From: Ruania alba
GTDB lineage: Bacteria; Actinomycetota; Actinomycetes; Actinomycetales; Beutenbergiaceae
Assembly: GCF_900105765.1 (NCBI RefSeq)
Contig: NZ_FNTX01000002.1
Location: 1,302,001-1,366,000, forward strand
Direction of reading: 5' to 3'
Length of the DNA stretch: 64,000 bases
Notes under the pieces: generated by a model
What the model saw: the letters and a program-made list of their open reading frames with translations, nothing else
Told to the model about the DNA's origin: nothing
The model's database searches: none
Position numbers and translations under genes: made by a program
Shown here: one piece after another, positions 53,858-62,498 of the stretch
Layout: each line of letters begins with the position of its first letter
How positions within the stretch are numbered: the first letter of the stretch is position 1

Positions 53858-54792
53858 CGGTTCAGGTGCGGCCTTCGCCCATCCTGGTGATCGGTTCGGC
53901 GAACCTCGACTACCTGATCCGCGTCGACGTGGGACCGCGCCCGGGTGAGACAGTTCTCGCGCGGTCGATGCTGAAGGCACCGGGCGGCAAGGGCGCGAAT
54001 CAGGCGGTCGCTGCGGCGCGGCTCGGCGGCGACGTCCGGTTCGTCGGATGTGTCGGTGACGACAATGACGGCGCCCTCTTGATGCGCGAGCTCAGGGCCG
54101 AAGGCGTCGACATCGGCGACGTCGAGATCTTCACGAGCCATCACACCGGGATGGCCGTCGTAGCGGTCGAACGGAGTGGCCAGAACTCCATCATGGTGGT
54201 CCCGGGCGCCAACTTCGCCCTCACCGAGTCCCGGGTAGCTCATGTCCTGGGGCGAGCTGAACCTCCCAGCTTGGTGGTGCTCCAGGCTGAGATCCAGGCG
54301 TCTATCGTGACCGCTGCCGTTGAACAGGCTGCATCGTCCGGTGCGCGTGTGGTGCTCAACCTCGCCCCTTTTGTCGCTCTCCCGGCACGCGTGACTGCCC
54401 TGTGCGATCCGCTGGTCATGAACGAGGCCGAGGCTGAGGCACTCGTTGGCGAGTCAATCGCGTCATTGGCCGACGCCAGGCGCATCGCTCGTGAACTGCG
54501 TCGCGCGGTCAGGTCGGTGGTGATCACCCTGGGGGTGCAGGGAGCCGTATGGGCAGATCCGGACGACGACGGCGTCGTCCCGGCCGAGGCTGTACCTCAT
54601 GTCGTCGACACCACCGGTGCCGGGGATGCTTTTGTTGGTGCGCTCGCGGTGCGGCTCGCGGCCGGCGCCGAGCTTCGGCAGGCGGTAGGTATCGGGGTCG
54701 CCGCGGGGACGTTCGCCGTCACGAGGGACGGCGCGCAGTCCTCGTACGCGATGGCATCTGATCTTGAGATGAATGAGCACGTAGCAGGCTGA
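53854..54792 (+). CDS. rbsK: Ribokinase (PfkB family)
   Basis: 312 residues from GTG 53854. PfkB signatures are APGGKGANQAVAAARLGG (residues about 45-62) and the C-terminal HVVDTTGAGDAFVGALA with the catalytic Asp. VIGSANLDYLIRVD matches ribokinase. It converts ribose to ribose 5-phosphate. As the fourth gene of the operon it completes uptake, hydrolysis and phosphorylation of nucleosides. Specificity for ribose is inferred from the nucleoside hydrolase. Confidence 0.9.
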   Translation: MTVQVRPSPILVIGSANLDYLIRVDVGPRPGETVLARSMLKAPGGKGANQAVAAARLGGDVRFVGCVGDDNDGALLMRELRAEGVDIGDVEIFTSHHTGMAVVAVERSGQNSIMVVPGANFALTESRVAHVLGRAEPPSLVVLQAEIQASIVTAAVEQAASSGARVVLNLAPFVALPARVTALCDPLVMNEAEAEALVGESIASLADARRIARELRRAVRSVVITLGVQGAVWADPDDDGVVPAEAVPHVVDTTGAGDAFVGALAVRLAAGAELRQAVGIGVAAGTFAVTRDGAQSSYAMASDLEMNEHVAG

Positions 54793-54843
54793 ATCGCGGG
54801 GCGGCGTTGATACTGTCTGCAGTTCCTTGAGGAAGGGAGACTC

Positions 54844-55896
54844 GTGGCAGTCACGCGTGCCGAGGTCGCGGCCAAGGCCGGGGTTTCTCCGGCCGTGGTC
54901 TCCTACGTCGTCAATGGTGGACCGCGACCTGTGGCATCAGGCACGCGCATGCGTGTCGAGGCGGCCATCGACGAGCTCGGCTACCGCCCGAACCGGATCG
55001 CCGCCGCGTTGCGCGGAGGCATGACGCGCTCGATCGGTCTGTTGACACCGAGCACCAGAAATCCGTTCTATGCCGAGCTGGCAGAAGCGCTCGTCGGGGA
55101 ACTGTTCCGCCAAGGCAATACGTTGTCGATAGGAATCACGGACGACGACCAGTCCCGGGAGCGCCTGTACCTGCGTTCTCTTCTCGACCGCCGGGTCGAT
55201 GGGATCATCCTCACCTCCGCGCACCTCGTTCGGACCTTGGGCGATCTGGACCGTTCCGATATCCCGACGTTGCTGATCGACAGGGTGAACGAGGAGACCG
55301 TCAACTCGTGCTCACGGGTCTATGTGGACAGCGAGAGAGGTGCACGGCACGCCGTCGAACATCTGCAGGCTCACGGACATTCCGTCATCGGGTGCGTGGC
55401 GGGTCCATGGCCTGTCCCGCTGGTCGAGGACCGGGTGCAGGGGTGGCGTACTCAGCAGCAGGTTCTCGGATTCCGCGAGACGTCTGAGCTGATCGAGCAC
55501 GCCGACTTCTCTGAGGCCGGCGGCCGCGAGGCGACACTGGCGCTGCTCGGTTCCGGTTCCCGCAGAAACGCTGCGCACACGCCGCGGCCCACGGCGTTGT
55601 TCGTGACCTCCGATGTGCAGGCGTTCGGAGCGATTGTCGCGTGCCGTGAGTTGGGACTGCAGGTCCCGGAGGATGTCGCGATCGTGAGCTTTGACGGGAC
55701 CGCCACCGGAAGGTTCGCGAACCCTCCCTTGACCAGTGTCCGGCAGCCGATTGTTGATATGGCCCGAACGGCTGTTGAACTACTCCTCGAACGGACCGGT
55801 GGCTCCCCGCATGGCCCAGCCGACAGGATGTTTGCGGGCAACCTGGTGATCGGTGAGACCTGTGGGTGCGGGGTGTACCAGCCTGAGACGCCTTGA
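54844..55896 (+). CDS. LacI family transcriptional regulator
   Basis: 350 residues from GTG 54844 (GGAAGGGAG upstream). HTH VTRAEVAAKAGVSPAVVSYVVN and hinge RPNRIAAALRGG, then the periplasmic-binding effector domain (SIGLLTPSTRNPFYAEL, GIILTS, ALFVTSDVQAFGAIVACREL, DVAIVSFDGT). It ends the nucleoside operon and is its likely repressor, sensing ribose or a nucleoside. The C-terminal IGETCGCG is unusual but common in actinobacterial LacI proteins. Confidence 0.93.
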   Translation: MAVTRAEVAAKAGVSPAVVSYVVNGGPRPVASGTRMRVEAAIDELGYRPNRIAAALRGGMTRSIGLLTPSTRNPFYAELAEALVGELFRQGNTLSIGITDDDQSRERLYLRSLLDRRVDGIILTSAHLVRTLGDLDRSDIPTLLIDRVNEETVNSCSRVYVDSERGARHAVEHLQAHGHSVIGCVAGPWPVPLVEDRVQGWRTQQQVLGFRETSELIEHADFSEAGGREATLALLGSGSRRNAAHTPRPTALFVTSDVQAFGAIVACRELGLQVPEDVAIVSFDGTATGRFANPPLTSVRQPIVDMARTAVELLLERTGGSPHGPADRMFAGNLVIGETCGCGVYQPETP

Positions 55897-55922
55897 CAGG
55901 CTCACAGTTGGGGTGCTGCGCT

Positions 55923-56414
55923 TCAGAACTGGCTGAGCACGCTGTGCAGCAACCTGCCGAGCGCATAGATGACGTTGGGTCCGAAGCCCGCGAGCCCGAG
56001 CCCGAGCCCGACGGCCGCTGCACGTTGCGGGAGGGTCGAGCGACGCAGCCCGATGGCCCCGAGGATGCAGGCCGTGACACTGGTGCCGAGGACCAGCACG
56101 TCATAGCCGATGTTGAACGCGCGCTCGATCGCCGAGCCGTACAGCACGCCCGGTAGGAAGGACCACACCATCTGGGCCAGGACCGTGATCGCGAGGCAGA
56201 TGAGGCCGAACGCCAGAGCGAGCATTCCCGCGGTGTTTCGGCCGGTTCGAGCCGGGCTGGCGGGCCCGCCGTACGGCTGCGGTGCCCCGTGCTCCTGCGC
56301 CCCCGGCGGTTGCGGTGCTCCGTACTGCTGTGGGGTGCCGAACTGTTGATTCGGCTGAGACGGCTGTTGCTGATTCATCTCCGGTGGGTAAGACATTTCG
56401 CGAGTCTGGTCCAT
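55923..56414 (-). CDS. Proline/glutamine-rich small membrane protein
   Basis: 163 residues. The first 57 residues are disordered and rich in Gln, Pro, Gly and Tyr, followed by three hydrophobic segments (MLALAFGLICLAITVLAQMV, VLVLGTSVTACILGAIGL, AAAVGLGLGLAGFG). GGAGGG lies upstream of ATG 56414. Such proteins are common in actinobacteria and have no known function. Confidence 0.7.
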   Translation of the reverse strand: MDQTREMSYPPEMNQQQPSQPNQQFGTPQQYGAPQPPGAQEHGAPQPYGGPASPARTGRNTAGMLALAFGLICLAITVLAQMVWSFLPGVLYGSAIERAFNIGYDVLVLGTSVTACILGAIGLRRSTLPQRAAAVGLGLGLAGFGPNVIYALGRLLHSVLSQF

Positions 56415-56465
56415 CGATGTGTCCCTCCGCCAGTGGGTGCGATGGGGAGAAGTGCCTCTGTCTGC

Positions 56466-57425
56466 TCAGGCCAGCACCGGGGAGCGCAGACCCTCACCCA
56501 GCAGGGCGCGGCGGCCCTCTGCCACGGCGAGCTCCTGGAGGCGGATCATTGATTCGTTGGAGTAGAACGCCACGTGCGGGGTGAGGATCACATCGTCGCG
56601 GTGTCGTAGTGGGGAGTCGGTCGGAAGCGGTTCGGGGTCCGTCACGTCGAGCGCGGCTCCGGCCACCTCGCCCGATTCGAGCGCCCGGATCAGGGCGCCG
56701 GTGTCGACCAGTCCGCCCCGCGAGGTATTCACCAGGATGGCGCCGGGGCGCATCGCGGCGAGCTCGGGATCGCCCAGTAAGCCTTCGGTGGCCGGGGTGA
56801 GCGGGGCATGGACCGAGACCACGTGGCTGCGGCGCAGGAGCACGTCGAGCTCGACGTGTTCCACACCGATCGCCGCCAGCTCCGCGGCGTCCACATACGG
56901 GTCCGATGCGATCACCGTGCAGCCGAAACCCTGCAGGCGCTGCGCCGTGAGTCTCGCGATCCGTCCGGCGCCGACCAGGCCCACCGTGGTGGCCTCCAGG
57001 CTCCGGATCGACCCGAACTCCGCGGGCGTGACGTGCTCGCCCCGGCGGAGGCGGTCCGAGAGTTCGCGGATCCGGCGTTGCAGGGTGCCGATCAGCAGCA
57101 CGGTGTGATCGGCCACCACATTCGAACCGTAGTCGGGCACATTGGCGACCCGGACACCCAGGCGCTGCGCGGCGTCCAGGTCCACGTTGTCCACCCCGAC
57201 GCCGTATCTGATCACCACTGCGCGTGGGGCCAGCGCGGCCAGCTCGCGGTGGGTGATCGGATGGAAGTTCGTGAACAGCACCGCTGCCCCGTCCACGCAT
57301 GCGGAGATGGTGGTCGAGCCGTCGGTCATCGTCCGGTAGGTCGCGGAGAACTCCTCGGCGAGTTCGCGCTCGGCGGTCTCGTTGGCGACTGCCGTGTCGG
57401 TCACCGCGATGATCGGTGCTGTCAT
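56466..57425 (-). CDS. D-2-hydroxyacid dehydrogenase
   Basis: 319 residues from ATG 57425. Catalytic Arg (VNTSRGGLVD), Glu (DVTDPEPLP) and His (LTPHVAFYS) are all present, and the NAD loop GLVGAGRIA is nearly canonical. VANVPDYGSNVVADHTVLL is typical of the C-terminal-binding-protein/phosphoglycerate-dehydrogenase branch. Overlaps the upstream FAH-family gene by 4 bp (ATGA). It may reduce the 2-keto acid formed by a partner enzyme, or oxidise a sugar acid feeding the pathway. Confidence 0.9.
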   Translation of the reverse strand: MTAPIIAVTDTAVANETAERELAEEFSATYRTMTDGSTTISACVDGAAVLFTNFHPITHRELAALAPRAVVIRYGVGVDNVDLDAAQRLGVRVANVPDYGSNVVADHTVLLIGTLQRRIRELSDRLRRGEHVTPAEFGSIRSLEATTVGLVGAGRIARLTAQRLQGFGCTVIASDPYVDAAELAAIGVEHVELDVLLRRSHVVSVHAPLTPATEGLLGDPELAAMRPGAILVNTSRGGLVDTGALIRALESGEVAGAALDVTDPEPLPTDSPLRHRDDVILTPHVAFYSNESMIRLQELAVAEGRRALLGEGLRSPVLA

Positions 57426-58618
57426 GCCAGGTCCCGGAGCAGGTCGCGGATGCCGTACTCCCACCGGGGGGCCTCCTCGCTGGTGACGACATGGTTCACC
57501 AGTGTTCCGAGCTCGGGTGCGGCGATCTGGACGACGTCCCCGACGTGATGGGTGAAGCCGGAGCCCGGTGCGTCCCGGTCCTGCGTGGGTGCGAACGGTG
57601 TGCCGCAGTACAGCGCCAGACCGTCCGGGTACTGGTGCCGCCGACCGATCGCGTGCGTCACCAGATCCTGAGCCGAGCGGGACGCCTCGCTCTGTGGGGC
57701 GGTTGCCTCCAGATGGAACCCGTCGGTGCCGTCGATGCGCATCGTGATGCTGAGGGAACTCACCTCGTCCAACTCGAAGGAATTGTCGAAGAAGCGGATG
57801 AACGGGCCGAGGGAGGCGGAGGCGTTGTTGTCCTTGGCGAGCGGGAGCAGCAGGGCGCTAGCTCCCTCGACGTCCCGGAGGTTGACGTCGTTACCGAGCG
57901 TGACCCCGCGTGGAACGCCGGTGCTGTCGACGATGAGGACCAACTCGGGCTCGGGGTTGTTCCATGAGGAGATCGCGGAGACGCCCACGTCCGCACCATG
58001 TCCGACGGCAGAGAGCACCTGGGCTTTGGTGAAGATCTCTGGGTAGCGGCCCAGTCCCACCTCGAGGTACTGGGACCACAGGCCGTTTCCACGCAGGACC
58101 TCCAGCACCGCGAGAGCCTCGGGCGAGCCGGGTCGCACGTCCCGCACGGACTCGCCCAGCTGGTCCTGAATCTGGTCGCGCACCTGCACAGCCATTGCGG
58201 CGTCTCCGCCGACCTGTTCCTCGATCACTCGCTCGAGCATGCTGCGGGCGAAGGTGACGCCGGCTGCCTTGAGCGCGTGCAGATCGGTGGGTGCCAGCAG
58301 TACGGGCTCGGCAAGTTCTGGCGCGGGGTCGGTGCCGCGAGCGCTGTCCGCTCGGGCCGCCGTACTGGCCAACACCGTGGCGAGGTCGTGAACCGTCCGG
58401 GTGCTCCGGGCTGCCTCCGCCGCGATCCGGGCCGCGGCGTCGGGCAGTTCGGTCAGGTGGGCCATCGTGGGCCCCAGGTCGGTGATGTCGACCAGCTCCG
58501 CGCCGCGGACCACGACCAGCCTGGGACCGTGCCCGGGGACGAAGATGCGGCCGGCGAGCGTGGCGCCGTCGACGGTGGGGAGGGTGGTGGCGGGATCTCG
58601 ACGCAGATCGGTGGTCAT
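57422..58618 (-). CDS. Fumarylacetoacetate hydrolase family protein (2-keto-3-deoxy-acid dehydratase-like)
   Basis: 398 residues; ATG 58618 follows GGAAGG. The C-terminal FAH fold is seen from about residue 120 with GVTFARSMLERV, AVGHGADVG, NNPEPELVLIVDS, VTLGNDVNLRDVEGASA and FTHHVGDVVQI. The long N-terminal domain and length match the XylX/KDX dehydratase subgroup, which turns 2-keto-3-deoxy-pentonate into alpha-ketoglutarate semialdehyde. The divergent aldehyde dehydrogenase at 59404 would use exactly that product, which supports the assignment. Confidence 0.8.
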   Translation of the reverse strand: MTTDLRRDPATTLPTVDGATLAGRIFVPGHGPRLVVVRGAELVDITDLGPTMAHLTELPDAAARIAAEAARSTRTVHDLATVLASTAARADSARGTDPAPELAEPVLLAPTDLHALKAAGVTFARSMLERVIEEQVGGDAAMAVQVRDQIQDQLGESVRDVRPGSPEALAVLEVLRGNGLWSQYLEVGLGRYPEIFTKAQVLSAVGHGADVGVSAISSWNNPEPELVLIVDSTGVPRGVTLGNDVNLRDVEGASALLLPLAKDNNASASLGPFIRFFDNSFELDEVSSLSITMRIDGTDGFHLEATAPQSEASRSAQDLVTHAIGRRHQYPDGLALYCGTPFAPTQDRDAPGSGFTHHVGDVVQIAAPELGTLVNHVVTSEEAPRWEYGIRDLLRDLA

Positions 58619-58651
58619 CGTGCCTTCCAACGGTTGCCGGTCAGTGCGGCA

Positions 58652-58666
58652 GATCATATGATGATC
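58652..58666. promoter_or_regulatory. GntR operator in the divergent gap
   Basis: GATCAT-ATG-ATGATC (58652-58666) is a 6-bp-armed inverted repeat inside the 51-bp gap between the FAH-family and GntR starts. It overlaps upstream ATG codons, so the GntR start at 58670 was preferred. Confidence 0.55.
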
Positions 58667-58669
58667 CGT

Positions 58670-59401
58670 ATGAACGGTCAATCATCGACAGTACGGCCCA
58701 GGCGGCTGCCCCAGTGGCTGGCGGACCAGATCGAGGCGGAGGTGGTCCGCGCAGCCGCGCCCGCTGGGACGAAGCTGCCCACCGAGGTTGCGCTGGCGAA
58801 GGACTATGACGTGTCCCGTCAGGTGGTGCGTGAGGCGGCCCGGTTGCTCGAGGACCGGGGGCTGGTCTCGATCAGTCCCGGCCGGGGGATGACGGTGGCG
58901 GCGCTGGGAATGGACGTCCTCGTGGACCGGTACCAGTCCGTGCTGCGTCGGGACCGGGCTGGCTTCTCCGAATTGATGCACATGCGCCAGATGCTCGAGC
59001 CGGAGATGACCGCTGAGGCCGCGCGACGGCGGACCGGGGCCGACGTCAACGCGATCGAGCAGGCGGTCGATGCGGCGAGTGATGCGACCCGTGACTTCGC
59101 CTCGTGCCTCGACGCCGACATGGAGTTCCACCGTCTGGTAGCCGTCGCCACCCGAAACCGCTTCGTGGTCGCCTTCGTCGAACCGATCAACCGGGTGCTG
59201 CGCGAGACCTACACGGACCCGACCGGCTACTTGGCGACGCAGCCGGCCACGATCGAAGAGCACCGGGCGATCGCCCGAGCAATCCGGGCGCAGGACCCGG
59301 CGGCGGCGGCGCAGGCGGCGTCGACGCACCTGGCGCGGGTGACGTGCGATGCGCCGGTGCTTGTTGACGCTGACCCGACCGACCGCGACGAGAGGAGCTG
59401 A
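58670..59401 (+). CDS. GntR family regulator (FadR/FCD type)
   Basis: 243 residues if started at ATG 58670; ATG 58658 and 58661 are in frame. The N-terminal winged helix (LADQIEAEVV, TKLPTEVALAKDYDVSRQVVREAARLLEDRGLVSI) is followed by the FCD effector domain (MHMRQMLEPEMTAEAA, DMEFHRLVAVATRN, EHRAIARAI). FCD regulators bind sugar acids or other carboxylates. It is co-directional with the aldehyde dehydrogenase and divergent from the FAH-family gene. Confidence 0.92.
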   Translation: MNGQSSTVRPRRLPQWLADQIEAEVVRAAAPAGTKLPTEVALAKDYDVSRQVVREAARLLEDRGLVSISPGRGMTVAALGMDVLVDRYQSVLRRDRAGFSELMHMRQMLEPEMTAEAARRRTGADVNAIEQAVDAASDATRDFASCLDADMEFHRLVAVATRNRFVVAFVEPINRVLRETYTDPTGYLATQPATIEEHRAIARAIRAQDPAAAAQAASTHLARVTCDAPVLVDADPTDRDERS

Positions 59402-59403
59402 AC

Positions 59404-60828
59404 GTGAGCAGTACAGTGATGGACCCCGAGACCGAGCGTGTCGTGGAGGCAGCACACCGGGCCTCGCCCGAGGTCGCGGCCCGTCCGTACGCCGAACGTG
59501 CGGGATGGCTGGAGAGCCTGGCCGAGGCTCTCACTGCGCACCGGGACGAACTGGTCGACATCGCAGACCGGGAGACCCATCTTGGTGCGCAGCGACTCGC
59601 CGGGGAGGTCGTCCGGACGACAGGTCAGCTGCGGATGTTCGCCGATGCAGTGCGCGAGGGTGCCTTCCTCGAAGCGATCATCGACCATCGCCGTGACGAT
59701 GCCACGCCGCCCGCGCCGGACCTGCGGCGAATGCTGGTGCCGCTCGGCCCGGTGGCGGTGTTCGCCGCCAGCAACTTCCCGTTCGCATTCTCCGTGCTCG
59801 GTGGGGACACTGCCTCGGCGCTTGCCGGTGGCAACCCGGTGGTGGTCAAGGCGCACGAGGGGCATCCGGTGTTGTCGCGCCGCGTGCTCGAGCTCGCTCA
59901 GGAGGCAGTGCAGGACGCGCCTGCCGGGCTGATCGGCATGATCGAGGGGCAGGCACAGGGGGTCGCCCTGGTGCAGGATTCGCGTATCCGCGCGGTCGGC
60001 TTCACCGGCTCCCAGCGTGGCGGGCGCTACCTGTTCGACCTCGCCATGGCCCGCCCTGACCCGATCCCGTTCCACGGCGAGCTCGGCAGCCTCAACCCGG
60101 TGGTGGTCACCGAGGCCGCCGCCGAGGCACGGGCCGAGGAGATCGCCGCGGGCCTGGCCGCCTCGTTCACCCTCGGTGCCGGGCAGTTCTGCACGAAGCC
60201 GGGGCTGGTGCTCACCCCGGCCGGCTCCGGCCTCGCAGACCGGGTGGCCGCCCACGCCGGGCCCGTTCCACACCCGTTGTTGAACGAGCGAATCGCCGCG
60301 GGCTTCCGGGACGGGCTGGCGCAGATGCTGACCACCGACGGCGTGGAGCGCGTCTCCGATCACAGCGACACCGCGCCGGCGGTGTTGCGCACCTCGACCG
60401 ACCGCGTCCGGGAGGCGCCGGAGGTGCTCCTGGAGGAGGTCTTCGGGCCGACCACGCTGATCGTCGAGTATCGGGACGAGGCTGACCTCAACGACGTGCT
60501 CACGCTTCTGCCGGCGAGCCTGACCGCCTCCGTGCACACAGCAGAGGGGGAGGATGTCGGGGCCGCGATGGCCGCGCTCACTGAGCGGGCAGGACGAGTG
60601 GTCTTCGGCGGGTGGCCCACTGGCGTGGCGGTGACTGCCGCGCAACACCACGGCGGGCCGTATCCGGCGTCAACCTCAGTGCACACGTCGGTGGGTACGA
60701 CGGCCGTGCGGCGGTTCCTGCGGCCCCTTTGCTACCAGGACGTGCCCGAGGCGTGCCTGCCGCTTGCATTACGGGATGGCAACCCGCTCGGGATCCCCCG
60801 GCAGGTGGATGGAGCCACCGTCGGCTGA
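59404..60828 (+). CDS. Aldehyde dehydrogenase (NADP), alpha-ketoglutarate semialdehyde type
   Basis: 474 residues from GTG 59404, two bases after the GntR stop. The catalytic Cys is in GAGQFCTKPG and the general base Glu in FHGELGSLNPV. VFAASNFPFAFSVLGGDTASALAGGNPVVVKAHE is the signature of the KGSADH-III group, which oxidises 2,5-dioxopentanoate to alpha-ketoglutarate. Together with the FAH-family dehydratase it forms the last two steps of an oxidative (Weimberg-type) sugar-acid route. The upstream sugar dehydrogenase and sugar-acid dehydratase are not seen here. Confidence 0.9.
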   Translation: MSSTVMDPETERVVEAAHRASPEVAARPYAERAGWLESLAEALTAHRDELVDIADRETHLGAQRLAGEVVRTTGQLRMFADAVREGAFLEAIIDHRRDDATPPAPDLRRMLVPLGPVAVFAASNFPFAFSVLGGDTASALAGGNPVVVKAHEGHPVLSRRVLELAQEAVQDAPAGLIGMIEGQAQGVALVQDSRIRAVGFTGSQRGGRYLFDLAMARPDPIPFHGELGSLNPVVVTEAAAEARAEEIAAGLAASFTLGAGQFCTKPGLVLTPAGSGLADRVAAHAGPVPHPLLNERIAAGFRDGLAQMLTTDGVERVSDHSDTAPAVLRTSTDRVREAPEVLLEEVFGPTTLIVEYRDEADLNDVLTLLPASLTASVHTAEGEDVGAAMAALTERAGRVVFGGWPTGVAVTAAQHHGGPYPASTSVHTSVGTTAVRRFLRPLCYQDVPEACLPLALRDGNPLGIPRQVDGATVG

Positions 60829-60850
60829 GGTAATGACGCCCTGGTTGCGC

Positions 60851-61543
60851 TCAGGGCGTGTGCGGCGGGCGCTCGAACGAGCGCTCGCCGTGTACGGCGA
60901 GTTCGGCGAGCACCGCCTCGGGCTCGCCGGATTCGATCAGCTCCACCAGGAACCGGTGCCGCGCCACGTGCTCCACGAGGCTCTCGTAGTACCGCTCCCT
61001 GGTGTAGAGGTTGCGGGACATGCACACCACGATCTGCGCCTGGATCGAGCGATACATCGAGGTCAGCCGCCGCATCCCGGCTAAGTCAACGATCGAGGCG
61101 TGGAACTCGTAGCCATCCTGGACCAGTGAGGGACGGTCTTCGGCCTCTGCATCGGCCTCCATGCGTGCGAGTGAGGCGCGCACCGGGGCCAGGCGGTCGG
61201 GTTCGGTCACCGGGACGCCGTTCTCGATCGCGATGCGTTCCAGACCGGCCCGCAGGGTCATCACCTCGAAAACGTCGTGCTCGTCCATCGTGGTCACGAC
61301 GCAGCCCCGCCGCGGGCGCATCTCGACCAGCCCGTCGCTCTCCAGTTGGCGCATCGCCTCGCGCAGCGGAGGCCGGCTGATCCCTAGTTCATCGGTCAAT
61401 CGCTCCTCGATGAGGCGCTCACCCGGCTGGAGGTCGCCGGCGACGATCATCGTGCGGATGGCGTCTCGTGCCAGCGACACGACGCTCGGTGGGTCGACGC
61501 GATTCCGCTGCGTTGCCGGCGCCGGGGGGCGTGTGGATGCCAT
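60851..61543 (-). CDS. GntR family regulator (FCD type)
   Basis: 230 residues; ATG 61543 follows GGAG. The winged helix is at residues about 25-85 (ARDAIRTMIVAGDLQPGERLIEERL, ISRPPLREAMRQLE), then the FCD domain (EVMTLRAGLERIAIENG, FHASIVDLAGMRRL, HRFLVELIESGE). Divergent from the RraA-like gene across the 37-bp palindrome. Confidence 0.92.
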   Translation of the reverse strand: MASTRPPAPATQRNRVDPPSVVSLARDAIRTMIVAGDLQPGERLIEERLTDELGISRPPLREAMRQLESDGLVEMRPRRGCVVTTMDEHDVFEVMTLRAGLERIAIENGVPVTEPDRLAPVRASLARMEADAEAEDRPSLVQDGYEFHASIVDLAGMRRLTSMYRSIQAQIVVCMSRNLYTRERYYESLVEHVARHRFLVELIESGEPEAVLAELAVHGERSFERPPHTP

Positions 61544-61600
61544 CTGCTTGCTCCGTCTGTGCTGGTCCGTCTATCGATCTTCTGACCCATTATGCCTTGC

Positions 61601-61637
61601 GCTTCGCCTACTGTCTGTTGTAGACAATAGGCGAAGC
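61601..61637. promoter_or_regulatory. Large palindromic GntR operator
   Basis: GCTTCGCCTA (61601-61610) pairs perfectly with TAGGCGAAGC (61628-61637). Inside, TGTCT pairs with AGACA around GTTGT, leaving one unpaired base each side. The core TTGTAGACAA (61618-61627) is the TTGTNNACAA form of FCD-type GntR sites. It lies 58 bp before the GntR start and 108 bp before the RraA-like start. Confidence 0.8.
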
Positions 61638-61745
61638 AAGTTCGTGACCGACGGTCACCGCGCTCGGCGGCTCGTGGTCGCCGACGGCCGGGCATCCGAG
61701 GACGATCCCGTGCCGCACTCACCAACGACGATGGAGAAGCAACTG

Positions 61746-62498
61746 ATGAACTCGCCTGCCCCCGCCGACCGTGCGGACGCCAACGATGTCGCGTCGCTGT
61801 ACAAGTACCTGCGGGTCGCTGACGTGGCCGACGCCCTCGACGGCATCGGGTACTTCGACATCACCCTGGTCTCCCAGGAGATCCGGCCCCTGTGGGAGGG
61901 GATGAAGTTCTGGGGCCCGGCCGCCACTATCCGTGCGGTCCCGGCCAACAAGCCGATGTGGCAGCTGGAGACCACCGAGGAGATTGTGCGAGCGCACGGT
62001 GAGTGGTTCGACAAGTACCCGCCGGTCCGGCTCCCGCAGGAGGAACTGCCCGGTCACGTGGTGGTGATGGAGTCCGGTGGCGGCCGTGAGGTTGGCTTCT
62101 GGGGCTCCGAGAACGTGATGGGCACGATCGGCGCCGGAGCGGTCGGGATCGTCACCGACGGCTACTGCCGCGACACTGCCGAGGTCACCCTGCAGCAGAA
62201 TCCGATCTGTGTCCGTGGCCGCGGCCGCACCATCATCCCCGGGCGTATCGAGGTGGTGGAGGTGCAGGGCACGATCGCCGTCGGCGGGGTCCAGGTGCGA
62301 CCGGGCGACATCGTCGGCTGCGACGACGACGGCCTCATCGTGGTGCCGGCCGAGGTTGCCGAAGAGGTCGCCACCCATGCGCGTGCCGTCCTCCTCGCGG
62401 ACATGGAGGCGCGGCGCAAGCATTACCGAGCGCAGTCCCGGCCCGACGACGAGACCGTCGACGTCGAGGCCGTGATCGCCTACTACGCCGATCTGTGA
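61746..62498 (+). CDS. RraA-like aldolase/decarboxylase family protein
   Basis: 250 residues from ATG 61746, with GGAGA 8 nt upstream. The RraA/HMG-aldolase fold shows DVADALDGIGYFDITL, AGAVGIVTDGYCRDTAEV (catalytic Arg and Asp binding the metal) and RPGDIVGCDDDGLIVVPAEVAEEV. Relatives cleave 4-hydroxy-4-methyl-2-oxoglutarate or decarboxylate oxaloacetate; it may cleave a keto acid derived from a sugar acid. It is the first gene of a unit behind the GntR operator. Confidence 0.88.
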   Translation: MNSPAPADRADANDVASLYKYLRVADVADALDGIGYFDITLVSQEIRPLWEGMKFWGPAATIRAVPANKPMWQLETTEEIVRAHGEWFDKYPPVRLPQEELPGHVVVMESGGGREVGFWGSENVMGTIGAGAVGIVTDGYCRDTAEVTLQQNPICVRGRGRTIIPGRIEVVEVQGTIAVGGVQVRPGDIVGCDDDGLIVVPAEVAEEVATHARAVLLADMEARRKHYRAQSRPDDETVDVEAVIAYYADL

